DNA of 64,000 nucleotides from Pempheris klunzingeri. Its lineage: Eukaryota > Chordata > Actinopteri > Acropomatiformes > Pempheridae. Of this stretch, positions 1 to 11,302 are shown piece by piece. The position numbers and the translations under genes are program-made. Location of the stretch: the NCBI RefSeq assembly GCF_042242105.1, contig NC_092013.1:5368730-5432729 (forward strand), written 5' to 3'. The notes below the pieces were generated by a model that saw only the letters and a list, made by a program, of their open reading frames with translations, was not told where the DNA came from and searched no databases. Position 1 is the first letter of the stretch; each line of letters begins with the position of its first letter.

Positions 1-48
1 AAAGCAAGTTGGAAAAGCCAAATGAGACAATTCAAACCAGACATTGTC

Positions 49-54
49 TTTATT
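49..54 (-). terminator. Probable poly(A) signal of Mx copy A
   Basis: TTTATT on the plus strand reads AATAAA on the minus strand, about 345 nt beyond the stop codon of Mx A. The same context recurs downstream of copy B at 8581-8586. The 3' UTR of A therefore fills about 1-398, and the window starts just past the gene end. Confidence 0.6.
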
Positions 55-398
55 GCCGCACATATATATGTAAACATGAATTGGAGTCATTTGAATTCGG
101 TATTTATATATTAAGGAACAATTTCCTTTTTGTCTAAAGTGGTCGAAAGTATTGTTACAGCATTCATAGTCTTTTGAGGGAATGATGTCTTAAACTATGA
201 TGAATTTTACTGTGTAACATTTTGCAGTAAGTAACTTTTTAACTTTAACTTGCTGCTGCATCTTAAGCGAATGTGTCACTTCTACACAGAAAGCAGTAAG
301 AAAAATAAAAAAAGGTATAACAATCCTACAACTACTCTTATTATGCATTTGACGAATGGATGGTACAGTAGATTCGTGCTGCGAGGCCTTCGTCTCCT

Positions 399-3300
399 CT
401 AAAACTCCACCAGGTATGTGCGGGCCTTCATGAGGCGTTTGAGGCGACTCTGCAAAGCAGCCCTCTTGCTGCCAATGTCAAGATCCTCCCTCAGCAAGAA
501 CTCTGAATTCTCTTTGTCCTGCATCACCTGCAGCATCTCCCTCTGCAGTTGGGCGGCAAACTCCTGCAACATCTGGTAGCGGATCACCAGCGGGATCTGG
601 TCAGTCAGACGCTGGCTGGCAATCTGAAGGAGGAAAGAAAACGTCAAGTTTGAGAGACGAGAGTCGCTGTTCATTGCCTCTGTTCACAAATCATCCGTTT
701 AAATTAAAACTTACTTTGTAATATGATTTAAGGTGGAGCGTCAGCTCCTGAAGTGTTGCATGATTATCCATTCTGTACACAAAACCAAGTATTTGGGGAT
801 GTTGTATACGCCTGTCTTCCTCCTCCTCCTCCCTCTTTCTCTCACTCAAACTGTTGCTGTAGGTCCTGTCCTGAGCGTAAACAAGCAGCTCCATCTTGAA
901 CTGAGTTCTCAGCGTGGATTCAGCAGTGATCTCTTTTTGTTGCTTAATGGATTCGATCTTTCCCTGGAAAATAAGATTCTGGTCAGTGTGGACACTGCAG
1001 AAAAATTATACATATTAAATGTTAAGAGCCAAAAAATACTGATAACGATTATCAAATCATCAGTATGTCACTATCAAACTCTTAGAAGATGGCTACCTTG
1101 GCAGTTTTCATGAGGTTCGGAAATCCAATGAAGCTACACTGAGCCAACTGGATGAACACCTTCCTAACAGCATCTGGAGGAAACGGAAATACAACAAGAT
1201 ACAGAGGCTTTGTTTCCACTTCACTGGTGTTTGTATGATAATACAGGAAAGTGTGATCAGTACAGACACCTTAAACCTGCCATATATCCAATCATATACC
1301 TCCTATGTCCTTGAGTCTCTTCACAGCTGGTTCTTCCAGCAGTTTGATCTGCTCCTTGACCATCACCTCAAAGGTCTTGTAGTTGATGAAGCCAGGCAGT
1401 TCCCTCCCACGGTACATCTCTTCATACTTCTCCACCTCTCTCTCAATCCTCTCGTTAACTGCAACACACAAATATATTTCAGAGTCCTGCTGTTTGACAG
1501 CTGTAGACCAGATCCAAATGATCCACTCACAGTTTTGTCCTGAGTGGTCCAGGTGGGCATTCCACTTCCCAAACTCTTTTCTGAGGGTAGAAAAGATGTT
1601 GAGCTTCTCTCCACACTTGAGTTCCTCTCCTGTAGTCAGACTGATGGCATCCTGAATGAATGCTGTCACTTTCTGCAGCACACACATCACAGCACAAACA
1701 AATATTTAAGATTCATACACGTCTTTATAGGCGGGTAAATATTGTGTCCTGTGGGGGAGCTCACGTCAATGAGGAATAGGAGTCTCTCAGCTGCCTCAGA
1801 TGGGGGTCCATCGCCATATCTGTCCAGCTCCGCATGAGTCTGTGCTAGTTTCTCCTCTATCTGTTCTTCCAGTCGAGGCAGAGACCTCTGCAGATCACAC
1901 AAGAGTCAAAACTTTAACATCAGAGGCAAATATTCATATTTTATACAGTAAATCATTGAGATGAATTAATAAAAAACATTTACCTCGATGTGATGCACCA
2001 GCTCAAGTGTGAGTTTCTCAGCCAGTTTAGGAACAGTAGCGAGGCCTTCATCATAGAGAGAGCTACAGCAAGAATAAAAAGCTAGTGAGCCCATGCTGCA
2101 CAACCTCTCACACACTTTCACACTCACAGTTTGTATAATTGCCAAAAAGGAATTCACTTACTGGAAATTGACATGGTCACTGAAGAAGGCTTTCTCTCTT
2201 TCTGTTGCTTCAGTGAGCGTCACCTTCTCTGTGATCTCCTTCTGACCCCGACACTTGACGATCATGTAGCCCTTCTTCAGGTGGATGACCTCATTATGGA
2301 CAATGTCCACCACCGTCTCTTCTGTGCCTTTGTCCACCAGATCAGGCTTGGTCAAGATACCTGAGAGAGAAAGACAGACAGTGAGCTATCTGAAGGTCGA
2401 TACCTGAGCCGATTGGTCCTTTTCTGAAATCAGCTGTTTACCCAGAGTCCTCTCTCCTTCAGGATCCACCTCCTGGGCCATCTTCAAAGCCTCGGTGGTT
2501 GCTATGTCCACGTTGCATGGAACAACCACCAAGCTGATGGTTTCTTGTTTTTTGATGAACTTCTGGATCAGTCTCTTTATCTGAAAATAGGAATTTATAT
2601 TGGACATGAAGTTTTAAGTTGTTCAACTATCGGCAGAGCTTAAGTGTCTTTCTGTTCTCATAAGATGTGAACTAAAAGTCTATAGCTTTGCTCGGTGAGA
2701 TTGGAGAGGCCAATGTGGGAGGCCATTCAAGAGATGTTGTGGTGGTGGGAAACACAGAGGAATAACTTTGACCTCAGCATTGATGCTTTTCCTTGGAATA
2801 ACTTTCTACCAGAGAAACTGTCCCTGTGTAGTGTAGAATAAACACACCTGGTCTCCAATGTTCTCTGGTTGTCCCTTTACAGCCACCCTGGCGATGCCGG
2901 GCAGGTCAATGAGCGTCAGATCTGGAACATCAGGAGAGGCGATCTCCAGACTGATGAGGTCATCACTGATCCCCACCCCGACCCCGGCCATTTCGTCCTG
3001 AGCTGGAGAGACAGAGGACGTAATGTAAAATGATTACAAAGAAACAAAAGTCTGTTGCTCCTTCATTACTTGGCTTTTGACAATGATATTTAAGAAGACT
3101 CTGTACTAGACCTTCTCTTATCTTTTTCTCCACATCTGCAGGATCATCTATGTCTTCCTCACAGGACTGGTAGCTTATCTTTCCGTACCACTCCTCTCCT
3201 TCTTTCTTTCTCTTCATCTTCAGTTCGAGAGGGCATCTTGTCACAATGCCTGAAATGAATGTACAGTAAATAACAAGAGAGAGGGACAATTCAAAGTGAA

Positions 3301-4503
3301 TTCCAGTGTGCTTGGTGAAACAATGAAAAGCAGTAGGCTACCCCAAGTAACTGAGATATTATCTTCATAAATATGGGATCAATATTACATCTTCAAAATA
3401 CGTTTCACGCATAATGACAAATCCATGACCCAAATGTATCGGGGACATTTTCTGTAGTGCAGCTATATATGTATAGCTGGTAAACACTATGCTAAACAGT
3501 AGCATTTTAACATTATGAGTATGCTAGTATGACTGCAGACACATCGTTTGTTGTTGTAAAAGAAAATAAAGTCCAAAGTCTAAGAATGTGGCTATACTGA
3601 ATGGGTGTAATCACTTTTAGGTATGGTTTGGTGACATTTTGTTCAACTTGGTGCTTTTCAAGCATACAAAGCCCTTAACTGAACAATCCCTCTTTCTTTT
3701 ATCAGTAATTTTTTTGGCCATTAGCACCAGCAGAGAGATGACAACAAACAAGGGAGAGAGAGAGAGATGCAACCAGCATCCTCAGCTCAACTCCAACCAG
3801 GGATGTTGTGAATTTGTGGTCATAATGCCTAAGCCATGGGGGCCTACAGGTTGGCACAGTGTTCTCAATTACAGTAGAGCATGTGCTGTTAAAACCAGAA
3901 GTACAGGTTTTGAGAGTTTCATCCCCCGGGGTGATTATGAAGTTGTGCTCACAGTAATCAAAAATTACACAGGCAGATGGATTAAGTAAAGCTTGCAACA
4001 CTGTGGAGCACTCATGAGATTTATCTATTTATTTATTTGTTTTAATACCTGTATTGGCCAACAGTCAAACACTGACACCACATGAACAAACAAAAGCAGG
4101 GATCGCAACAGCAAAAGAAATTACATCTCAGCTCACCAATCACGTACAGAAAACCCAGCTTATGAAGATGTCACTCAACAGTTTGACAGCTTTTCTGTTT
4201 TTAATATATTGGATTGATGAGATGTAGCCTATTGTTTGACTTCATATTAAAAAAAAATAAGGTTAGTGATTGGATATCCTAATTATTCTCTTATTATGAC
4301 TATGATTATGACCCACCGCTTCCTCTGGGCAGAGCCACCCCTGACAGCGCCTCCAGCACGGAGCTCTTCCCCGAGCTTTGGTCTCCAATCACGGCGATAG
4401 CAGGCAGCGCCAAGTCCTTCTCCACACCCAGAGAGCGAAGAGAGTCGATGAGGTCGATGCAGGGACGCACCTTCTCCTCATACTGCTGGTTCAGACTGTT
4501 CAT
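399..4503 (-). CDS. mx: Mx GTPase, copy A (12 coding exons, 623 aa)
   Basis: Interferon-induced dynamin-family GTPase; the family self-assembles and blocks virus replication. Coding exons, read 5' to 3' on the minus strand: 4317-4503, 3112-3249, 2848-3002, 2442-2580, 2162-2360, 1984-2062, 1765-1887, 1531-1672, 1300-1458, 1097-1173, 715-963, 399-623. All junctions are GT-AG and the frame stays open to TAG at 399-401, giving 623 aa, normal for fish Mx. Visible motifs are P-loop GDQSSGKS (residues 40-47), dynamin signature LPRGSGIVT (58-66), DLPG (141-144) and TKPD (210-213). The middle/stalk region follows, with an acidic L4 loop at about 506-536 ([10 protein letters not shown]), and the GED ends in YLVEF. 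The start was chosen because ATG lies in GCCGCCACCATG directly after a 5'-UTR splice acceptor (TTCTTCATCACAG). Copy A is nearly identical to copy B in exons 2-12. The residue spanning exons 5/6 is His, where C and D have Arg. Confidence 0.95.
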
Positions 4504-4593
4504 GGTGGCGGCTTCTGTCTCCTGTGATGAAGAAAAAAGAATAAACCCGCAGAGAAAAGTTCTGCTCACTGACTTTAGTGCGTGTTGAGTCCA

Positions 4594-4614
4594 CAGCAGC
4601 AGCAGCAGCAGCAG
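4594..4614 (-). repeat. (CAG)7 trinucleotide run in the Mx A 5' region
   Basis: Seven perfect CAG units on the plus strand (CTG on the gene strand), about 90 bp upstream of the ATG and probably within the 5' UTR or core promoter. The matching places upstream of C and D have only one or two units, so the run is specific to copy A. Confidence 0.8.
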
Positions 4615-4653
4615 CTCCTCTCAGCCTGGTGGTGACAGAAACAATGAAAGTTT

Positions 4654-4679
4654 AGTTTCATTTAAGTTTCATTTCTTTC
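4654..4679 (-). promoter_or_regulatory. ISRE-like element of Mx A
   Basis: Two AGTTTC cores (4654-4659 and 4665-4670), followed by ATTTCTTTC, give on the gene strand GAAA repeats of the type bound by IRFs/ISGF3 (GAAAGAAATGAAACT). The block lies about 150-175 bp upstream of the ATG and just upstream of the likely non-coding first exon. Binding is inferred from motif and position only. Confidence 0.6.
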
Positions 4680-4779
4680 ACTGTTGATGAGAAAAACATG
4701 CGGATGTAAGGTCGTTAAGTCTACCAGGAAGAAAACAACAACATATACCTGCCAATACCTCCGATAGTCTCCCTATTGC

Positions 4780-7700
4780 TAATCTTTGTAGATCATTGTA
4801 GACCCAAACGTAATTATAACTCCTTTGAAAGTCTTACTCTTAGTTTTTCACACCCAACCTGGAAAACACTAAAACCAGTGTTGGTTGTCACAGTATACCG
4901 CCCTCCTGGCCCGTACTCTGAATTCTTAACTAAGTTTTCAGAGTTTTTATCAGATTTAGTCCTTAGTGTGGACAAAGTGATTATAATAGGTGATTGTAAT
5001 ATTCATGTGGACAATGATAATGATGGTCTCAGCACTGCTTTTGTCTCACTATTGGACTCAATTGGCTTCTCCCAGAGTGTAAACTAACCAACTCACTGTT
5101 TTAACCACACTCGTGACCTTGTTTTGGCTTATGGTGTTGAAATTGAACAGTTAACAGTCTTTCCACACAACTCTATTCTATCGGACCATTACCTGATAGC
5201 ATTTGATTTCTTGTTACTAGACTATGCACTATATGACAGAAAGGTCCTCACTAGATGCTTATCTGATAGTGGTGTTGCCAAATTTAAGGAAGTGATTCCT
5301 TTAGCATTTCAGCCTGTGTGTCCCTGTGCTGTGGATGACCCCCATGTTAATCTTAGCCCCTCCCAAATTGATTACCTGGTCGATAGTGCTGCAGGTTCAC
5401 TGCGAATGACACTAGACTCTATCGCCCCTCTAAAAAAGAAGATAATTAAACAAAAGAGACAAGCTCCCTGGTATAACTCCCAGACACGCTAGCTTAAGCA
5501 ATATTCACGCAAACTTGAAAGGATATGGCGTGCCACCAAATTGGAAAACTCCCGTTTAATCTGGCAAGATAGTCTGAAAACCTATCGAAAGGCCCTCTGT
5601 AATGCCAGAGCCACCTACTACTCCTCATTAATAGAAGAAAATAAAAGCAACCCTAGATTTCTGTTCAGCACAATAGCCAGGCTGGCAAAAAGCCAGAACT
5701 CTATTGATCCTTGTGTTCCTTTAGAGCTCAGTAGCAACAACTTCATGAGCTGATTTAATGATAAAATTCTGACTATTAGAGACAAAATTCCTCACCTCCT
5801 GCCCTCAACAGGGTCTGATCCAACTTTAAACCTAAGAACCATATGAACAGCTGTTAGACTGGATGTGTATATGGACTGTTTTTCTCCAATTGATTTTTCT
5901 GAATTGGCTTCAATATTCTCCTCATCCATGTCTGCTAGACCCCATTCCTACTGGGCTACTTAAGGAGGTCCTGCCCCTAATTAACACGTCCTTACTAGAT
6001 ATGATCAATCAGTCTCTACTAACAGGCTATGTACCACAGTCCTTTACAATAGCAGTCATTAAACCTCTCCTGAAAAAGCCTACTCTTGATTCAGGTGTGT
6101 TAGCTAACTATAGACCTATATCCAACCTTCCCTTTTTCTCCAGGATCCTGGAGAAAGTCGTAGCTAATCAGCTGTGTAATTTTCTAAATTCTAATAGTCT
6201 ATTTGAAGATTTTCAGTCAGGTTTTAGAGCGAACCACAGCACAGAGACAGCACTGGTGAAGGTTACAAACGACCTCCTTATGGCATCAGACAGAGGACTT
6301 CTCTCTGTCCTGGTCTTGTTAGACCTGAGTGCTGCTTTCGACACCATCGACCATCACATCCTGTTACAGAGACTGGAACAGTTCATTGGTATAAAAGGAA
6401 CTGCATTAAGCTGGTTTAAGTCCTATTTATTAGATCGATTTCAGTTTGTACATATTAATAACGAATCCTCTGTCCACACTAAAGTTAGACATGGAGTTCC
6501 ACAAGGCTCAGTGCTTGGACCAATACTTTTTATCTTATATATGCTTCCTCTTGGTAATATTATCAGGAAGCACTCCATTAATTTCCACTGTTATGCAGAT
6601 GATACACAATTATATTTATCAATAAAGCCAGATGAACCCAATCAGTTGGTTAAACTTCAAATCTGCCTTAAGGACATAAAGTCCTGGATGAGCAGCAACT
6701 TTCTGCTTCTAAATTCAGATAAAACTTAAGTTATTTTGCTTGGCCCCAGACACCTCAGAGACACCCTTTCTACCAACATAACTGCTCTGGATGGCATTGC
6801 TCTGGCCTCCAGCTCCACTGTGAGGAATCTGGGAGTCTTATTTGATCAAGATTTGTCCTTTAACTCCCACATTAAACAGCTTTCTAGAACTGCCTTTTTC
6901 CATCTACGTAATATTGCCAAAATCAGGCCCATCATATCCACTGATGATGCAGAAAAATTAGTGCATGCATTTGTCACTTCTAGGTTGGACTATTGTAACT
7001 CATTATCATCAGGCTGCCCCAATAAGTCGTTAAAGACTCTCCAGCTGGTCCAGAACGCTGCTGCTCGTGTTCTGACAAGAACTAAAAGAAGAGACCACAT
7101 TTCTCCTGTACTGGCTTCTCTTCATTGGCTCTTCAAAATCCTTCTCCTCACCTACAAGGTTCTTAAGGGTCAGTCTCCATCATATCTTAAAGAACTCATA
7201 GTACCGTAATACCCCACTAGAGCACTGTGCTCCCAGACTGCAGGCCTACTGGTGGTTCCAGGCTCCTCTCCTGTGGAATCTCCTTCCAGTCTGGGTTCGG
7301 GGGGCAGACACCCTCTCTACAAGAGTAGACTAAAAACCTTCCTTTTTGATAAGGCATATAGTTAAGGGCTGGATCAGGCCTTGGACCAGCCCCTAGTTAT
7401 GCTGCTATAGGCTCAGACTGCCGGGGGACTCCTATGATGCACTGGGCTCCTCTATTCTCTATCCTCCTCTTCCTCTCCATCTTCATGCCTCATGTCCCTT
7501 TAATGTCTGTTACTAACTTGGTATCTTCCCTGGAGCCTTTCTGTGCTTTTCTCATCTCTCAGCTTCCTGTGGATCCTGGTCCTGGTCCTGCTGATGTGGT
7601 TCTCCGCTTCATGAATCACTGCTGCGGATCGTCGGCCACTCGTCACATTTTTCAATAATACTATACTGCTAATCTTTTAGTCACACTCCTATTGTTAGTG

Positions 7701-8034
7701 CTATAGTCACTGTTAGTATGTTGGTTGCTGTTTGTGTTGTCTCTCTCCCTGTCTGTCTCTCTCTCTCTCTGTCCAACCTCCACCCAACACGGACCCCTAC
7801 AGAAGCCGCCCACATTGAGCCTGGGTCTGTTCGAGGTTTCTTCCCGTTAAAGGGGAGTTCTTCCTCCACTGTTGCTCAATATAACATCTGATGCTGCTCA
7901 TGTGGGAATTCTTGAATCCTTAATTTTGAATTCCTGAATCGTTGGGTCTCTCTCTCTCTCAATTAAAAGAGTTTGGTCTAGACCTGCTCTTTATGTAAAG
8001 CGTCTTGAGATAACGCTGTTGTGTATTGGCGCTA

Positions 8035-8065
<31 letters not shown>
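4780..8065 (+). mobile_element. L2/Maui-like LINE, 5'-truncated, dead
   Basis: Non-LTR retrotransposon lying between Mx A and Mx B, on the opposite strand to Mx. It enters within the C-terminal part of the APE endonuclease (TVYRPPGPYSEF, IIGDCNIHVD). It continues through the RT motifs [20 protein letters not shown] and YADDTQLY to the C-terminal domain. The 3' end has the GTTTCTTCC and ATAAATAAAGATTGATTGAT tail typical of fish L2 elements. The left junction is placed by comparison with the copy C upstream region, which continues CCCTATTGCTAA without the LINE. In-frame stops and a frameshift make it inactive. Confidence 0.88.
4785..7363 (+). pseudogene. Broken ORF2 (endonuclease/reverse transcriptase) of the L2-like LINE
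   Basis: Readable pieces are 4776-5087, 5124-5492 and 5541-5753 in one frame, interrupted by TAA, TAG and TGA stops. After a frameshift the ORF resumes at 5863-6729 and 6736-7209 in a second frame, interrupted by a TAA at 6727-6729 inside an otherwise continuous DKT-x-VILLGP motif. Another stop at 7207-7209 precedes the usual terminal segment, which remains recognisable (LKTFLFDKAYS) to about 7363. The RT core is intact apart from these stops. No sign of host function. Confidence 0.85.
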
Positions 8066-8535
8066 CTGCTGCGGTTCTCTGGCTTCATGAATCACTAATA
8101 TGATGATAAAATGATATAACTCATAAATTCTGTTCCAAGGTTTCCAGGCTGACAAGGATTTCATGATGGGCGCACAACATTATATATCCATCACTGATGT
8201 GATTACTGGGCTGGAAGTCAGGACTAAATCAACTTTGTCTTTACGTCACTGAGATGCTGCCTCTGCATCTGTGGAGGCAGCCATATTGTTAATGGCACGA
8301 TAGAATATCTTGCGTAGTTTTTTAAGCAAGTACTTTTTAAAAAACTATTTCTTCTGTGAAACCACAGGGGGGAGCTACAGTACTTTTTATATATACATAG
8401 TTGATGTACTAATGATGAGTTGTATAATTTTCTTAAAGTCACTGGTTATTAATGTTCACATCCATAATTTTTTTTAGGGGCAAAATTACAACATTTAGTT
8501 TAAGAAGAAGAGATCCACTATCCTCACCTGCAAAA
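8066..8535. other. Intergenic sequence between the LINE and the Mx B 3' end
   Basis: AT-rich sequence with no coding exon or recognised repeat. From about 8535 on, the sequence matches positions 1-120 of the window closely, marking the shared 3' UTR of copies A and B. Confidence 0.6.
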
Positions 8536-8580
8536 GCAAGTTGGAAAAGCCAAATGAGACAATTCAAACCAGACATTGTC

Positions 8581-8586
8581 TTTATT
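8581..8586 (-). terminator. Probable poly(A) signal of Mx copy B
   Basis: AATAAA on the minus strand, about 410 nt after the stop codon, in the same context as the site at 49-54. Confidence 0.6.
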
Positions 8587-8993
8587 GCCGCACATATATA
8601 TGTAAACATGAATTGGAGTCATTTGAATTCAGTATTTATATATTAAGGAACAATTTCCTTTTTGTCTAAAGTGGTGCAGTCAAAGTATTCATTTATAGTC
8701 ATTTATAGTCTTTTGTGGGAATGATGTCTTAAACTATGATGAATTCTGCTGTGTAACATTTGGCAATAAGTTACTTTTTTAACAGGAGTGCGTGTCACAG
8801 TACATTTGAAATAAGTCGCCATGCACTGACATTGGTCTGTTGTTGCTGCTGCATCTTAAGCAAATATGTCACTTCTACACAGAAAGTAGTAAGAAAAATA
8901 AAAAAACTACTACTAACTAATAAAAACTACTCTTATTATGCTTTTGACGAATGGATGGTACAGTAGATTCGTGCTGCGAGGCCTTCGTCTCCT

Positions 8994-11243
8994 CTAAAAC
9001 TCCACCAGGTATGCGCGGGCCTTCATGAGGCGTTTGAGGCGACTCTGCAAAGCAGCCCTCTTGCTGCCAATGTCAAGATCCTCCCTCAGCAAGAACTCTG
9101 AATTCTCTTTGTCCTGCATCACCTGCAGCATCTCCCTCTGCAGCTGGGTGGCAAACTCCTGCAACATCTGGTAGCGGATCACCAGCGGGATCTGGTCAGC
9201 CAGACGCTGGCTGGCAATCTGAAGGAGGAAAGAGAACGTCAAGTTTGAGAGACGAGAGTCGCTGTTCATTGCCTCTGATCACAAATCATCCGTTTAAATT
9301 GAAACTTACTTTGTAATATGATTTAAGGTGGAGCATCAGCTCCTGAAGTGTTGCATGATTATCCACTCTGTACACAATACTAAGTATTTGGGGATGTTGT
9401 ATACGTTTCGGCTTGTCTTCCTCCTCCTCCTCCTCCCTCTTTCTCTCACTCAAACTGTTGCTGTAGGTCCTGTCCTGAGAGTAAACAAGCAGCTCCATCT
9501 TGAACTGAGTTCTCAGCGTGGATTCAGCAGTGATCTCTTTTTGTTGCTTAATGGATTCAATCTTTGCCTGGAAAATAAGATTATGGTCAGTGTGGACACT
9601 GCAGAAAAATTATACATATTAAATGTTGAGAGCCAAAAAATACTGATAACGATTATCAAATCATCTGCATGTCACTATCAAACTCTTAGAAGATGGCTAC
9701 CTTGGCGGTTTTCATGAGGTTTGGAAATCCAATGAAGCTACACTGAGCCAACTGGATGAACACCCTCCTAACAGCATCTGGAGGAAACAGAAATACAACA
9801 AGATACAGAGGCTTTGTTTCCACTTCACTGGTGTTTGTATGATAATACAGGAAAGTGTGATCAGTACAGACACCTTAAACCTGCCATATATCCAATCATA
9901 TACCTCCTATGTCCTTGAGTCTCTTCACAGCTGGTTCTTCCAGCTGTTTGATCTGCTCCTTGACCATCACCTCAAAGGTCTTGTAGTTGATGAAGCCAGG
10001 CAGTTCCCTCCCACGGTACATCTCTTCATACTTCTCCACCTCTCTCTCAATCTTCTTGTTAACTGCAACACACAAATATATTTCAGGGTCCTGCTGTTGG
10101 ACAGCTGTAGACCAGATCCAAATGATCCACTCACAGTTTTGTCCTGAGTGGTCCAGGTGGGCATTCCACTTCCCAAACTCTTTTCTGAGGGTAGAAAAGA
10201 TGTTGAGCTTCTCTCCACACTTGAGCTCCTCTCCTGTAGTCAGACTGATGGCATCCTGAGTGAATGCTGTCACTTTCTGCAGCACACACATCACAGCACA
10301 AACAAATATTTAAGATTCATACACGTCTTTATAGGCGGGTAAATATTGTGTCCTGTGGGGGAGCTCACGTCAATGAGGAATAGGAGTCTCTCAGCTGCCT
10401 CAGATGGGGGTCCATTGCCATATCTGTCCAGCTCCGCATGAGTCTGTGCTAGTTTCTCCTCTATCTGTTCTTCCAGTCGAGGCAGAGACCTCTGCAGATC
10501 ACACAAGAGTCAAAACTTTAACAAAAGTTAAATATATATATACACTACTCACAAAAAGTTAGGGATATTCGGCTTTCGGGAGAAATTTCAGGATGAACCT
10601 AAAATGCATTCTAACCTTTCCAGGTGAACTTAATGTGACCTTCTCTAAACCTTTGAATGCACATGTCCAACTGTTCAGTGTTTCAGTACTTTTTGCACAA
10701 GTTGCTGTTCTCTAACAAGAAGCTTAACAGCAACATTCACAACAGGTTTGATCCATGAATCCACCAATACATTTCCTGCTTCAGTTAGAATTGGTATTTA
10801 AACAGTCCTCCTCATCCTGCTGTTCACATTCTGACATCATGAGACCAAGACGACACCTAACAGTTGATCAGCAGCACCTCAACACTGGAGGCTTCAAACA
10901 GGAAGTCCTCAGACGGAGGTGTTCACTGAGCTTAGAGGGTCACAGAGTGTCATCAGGAGGTTGGAACAGTGATACAGAGACTGGAAGAGTCACAGAAAGG
11001 AGAGGAGTGGACGTCCTTTGGCCACATCCCAATTTATTGAGGCACCGAAATTTTTTTGTTGTGGTATACCTACCACTGTTGTTAGATTTTCTTTCAATAA
11101 ATTGTTTAAAATGAATAAAATTACCATTGCATGCTTCTACTTAAATGCCCTACTTTCATGATATAATATCACTGTAGCATTCACTTTTTACATTTTCCAT
11201 GAATTTCACCTGAAAGTCGAATATCCCTAACTTTTTGTGAGTA

Positions 11244-11302
<59 letters not shown>

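Noticed and set aside
733-1655. Plus-strand open frames opposite Mx exons in A, repeated in B and C
   Set aside because: They mirror conserved Mx exons and introns on the other strand; repetition follows from gene duplication, not independent coding.
3555-3592. Very short Rex1-like 3' tail (AATAAAGTCCAAAGTCTAAG) in Mx A intron 1
   Set aside because: Only about 30 bp resemble the LINE end; too short to call without a search.
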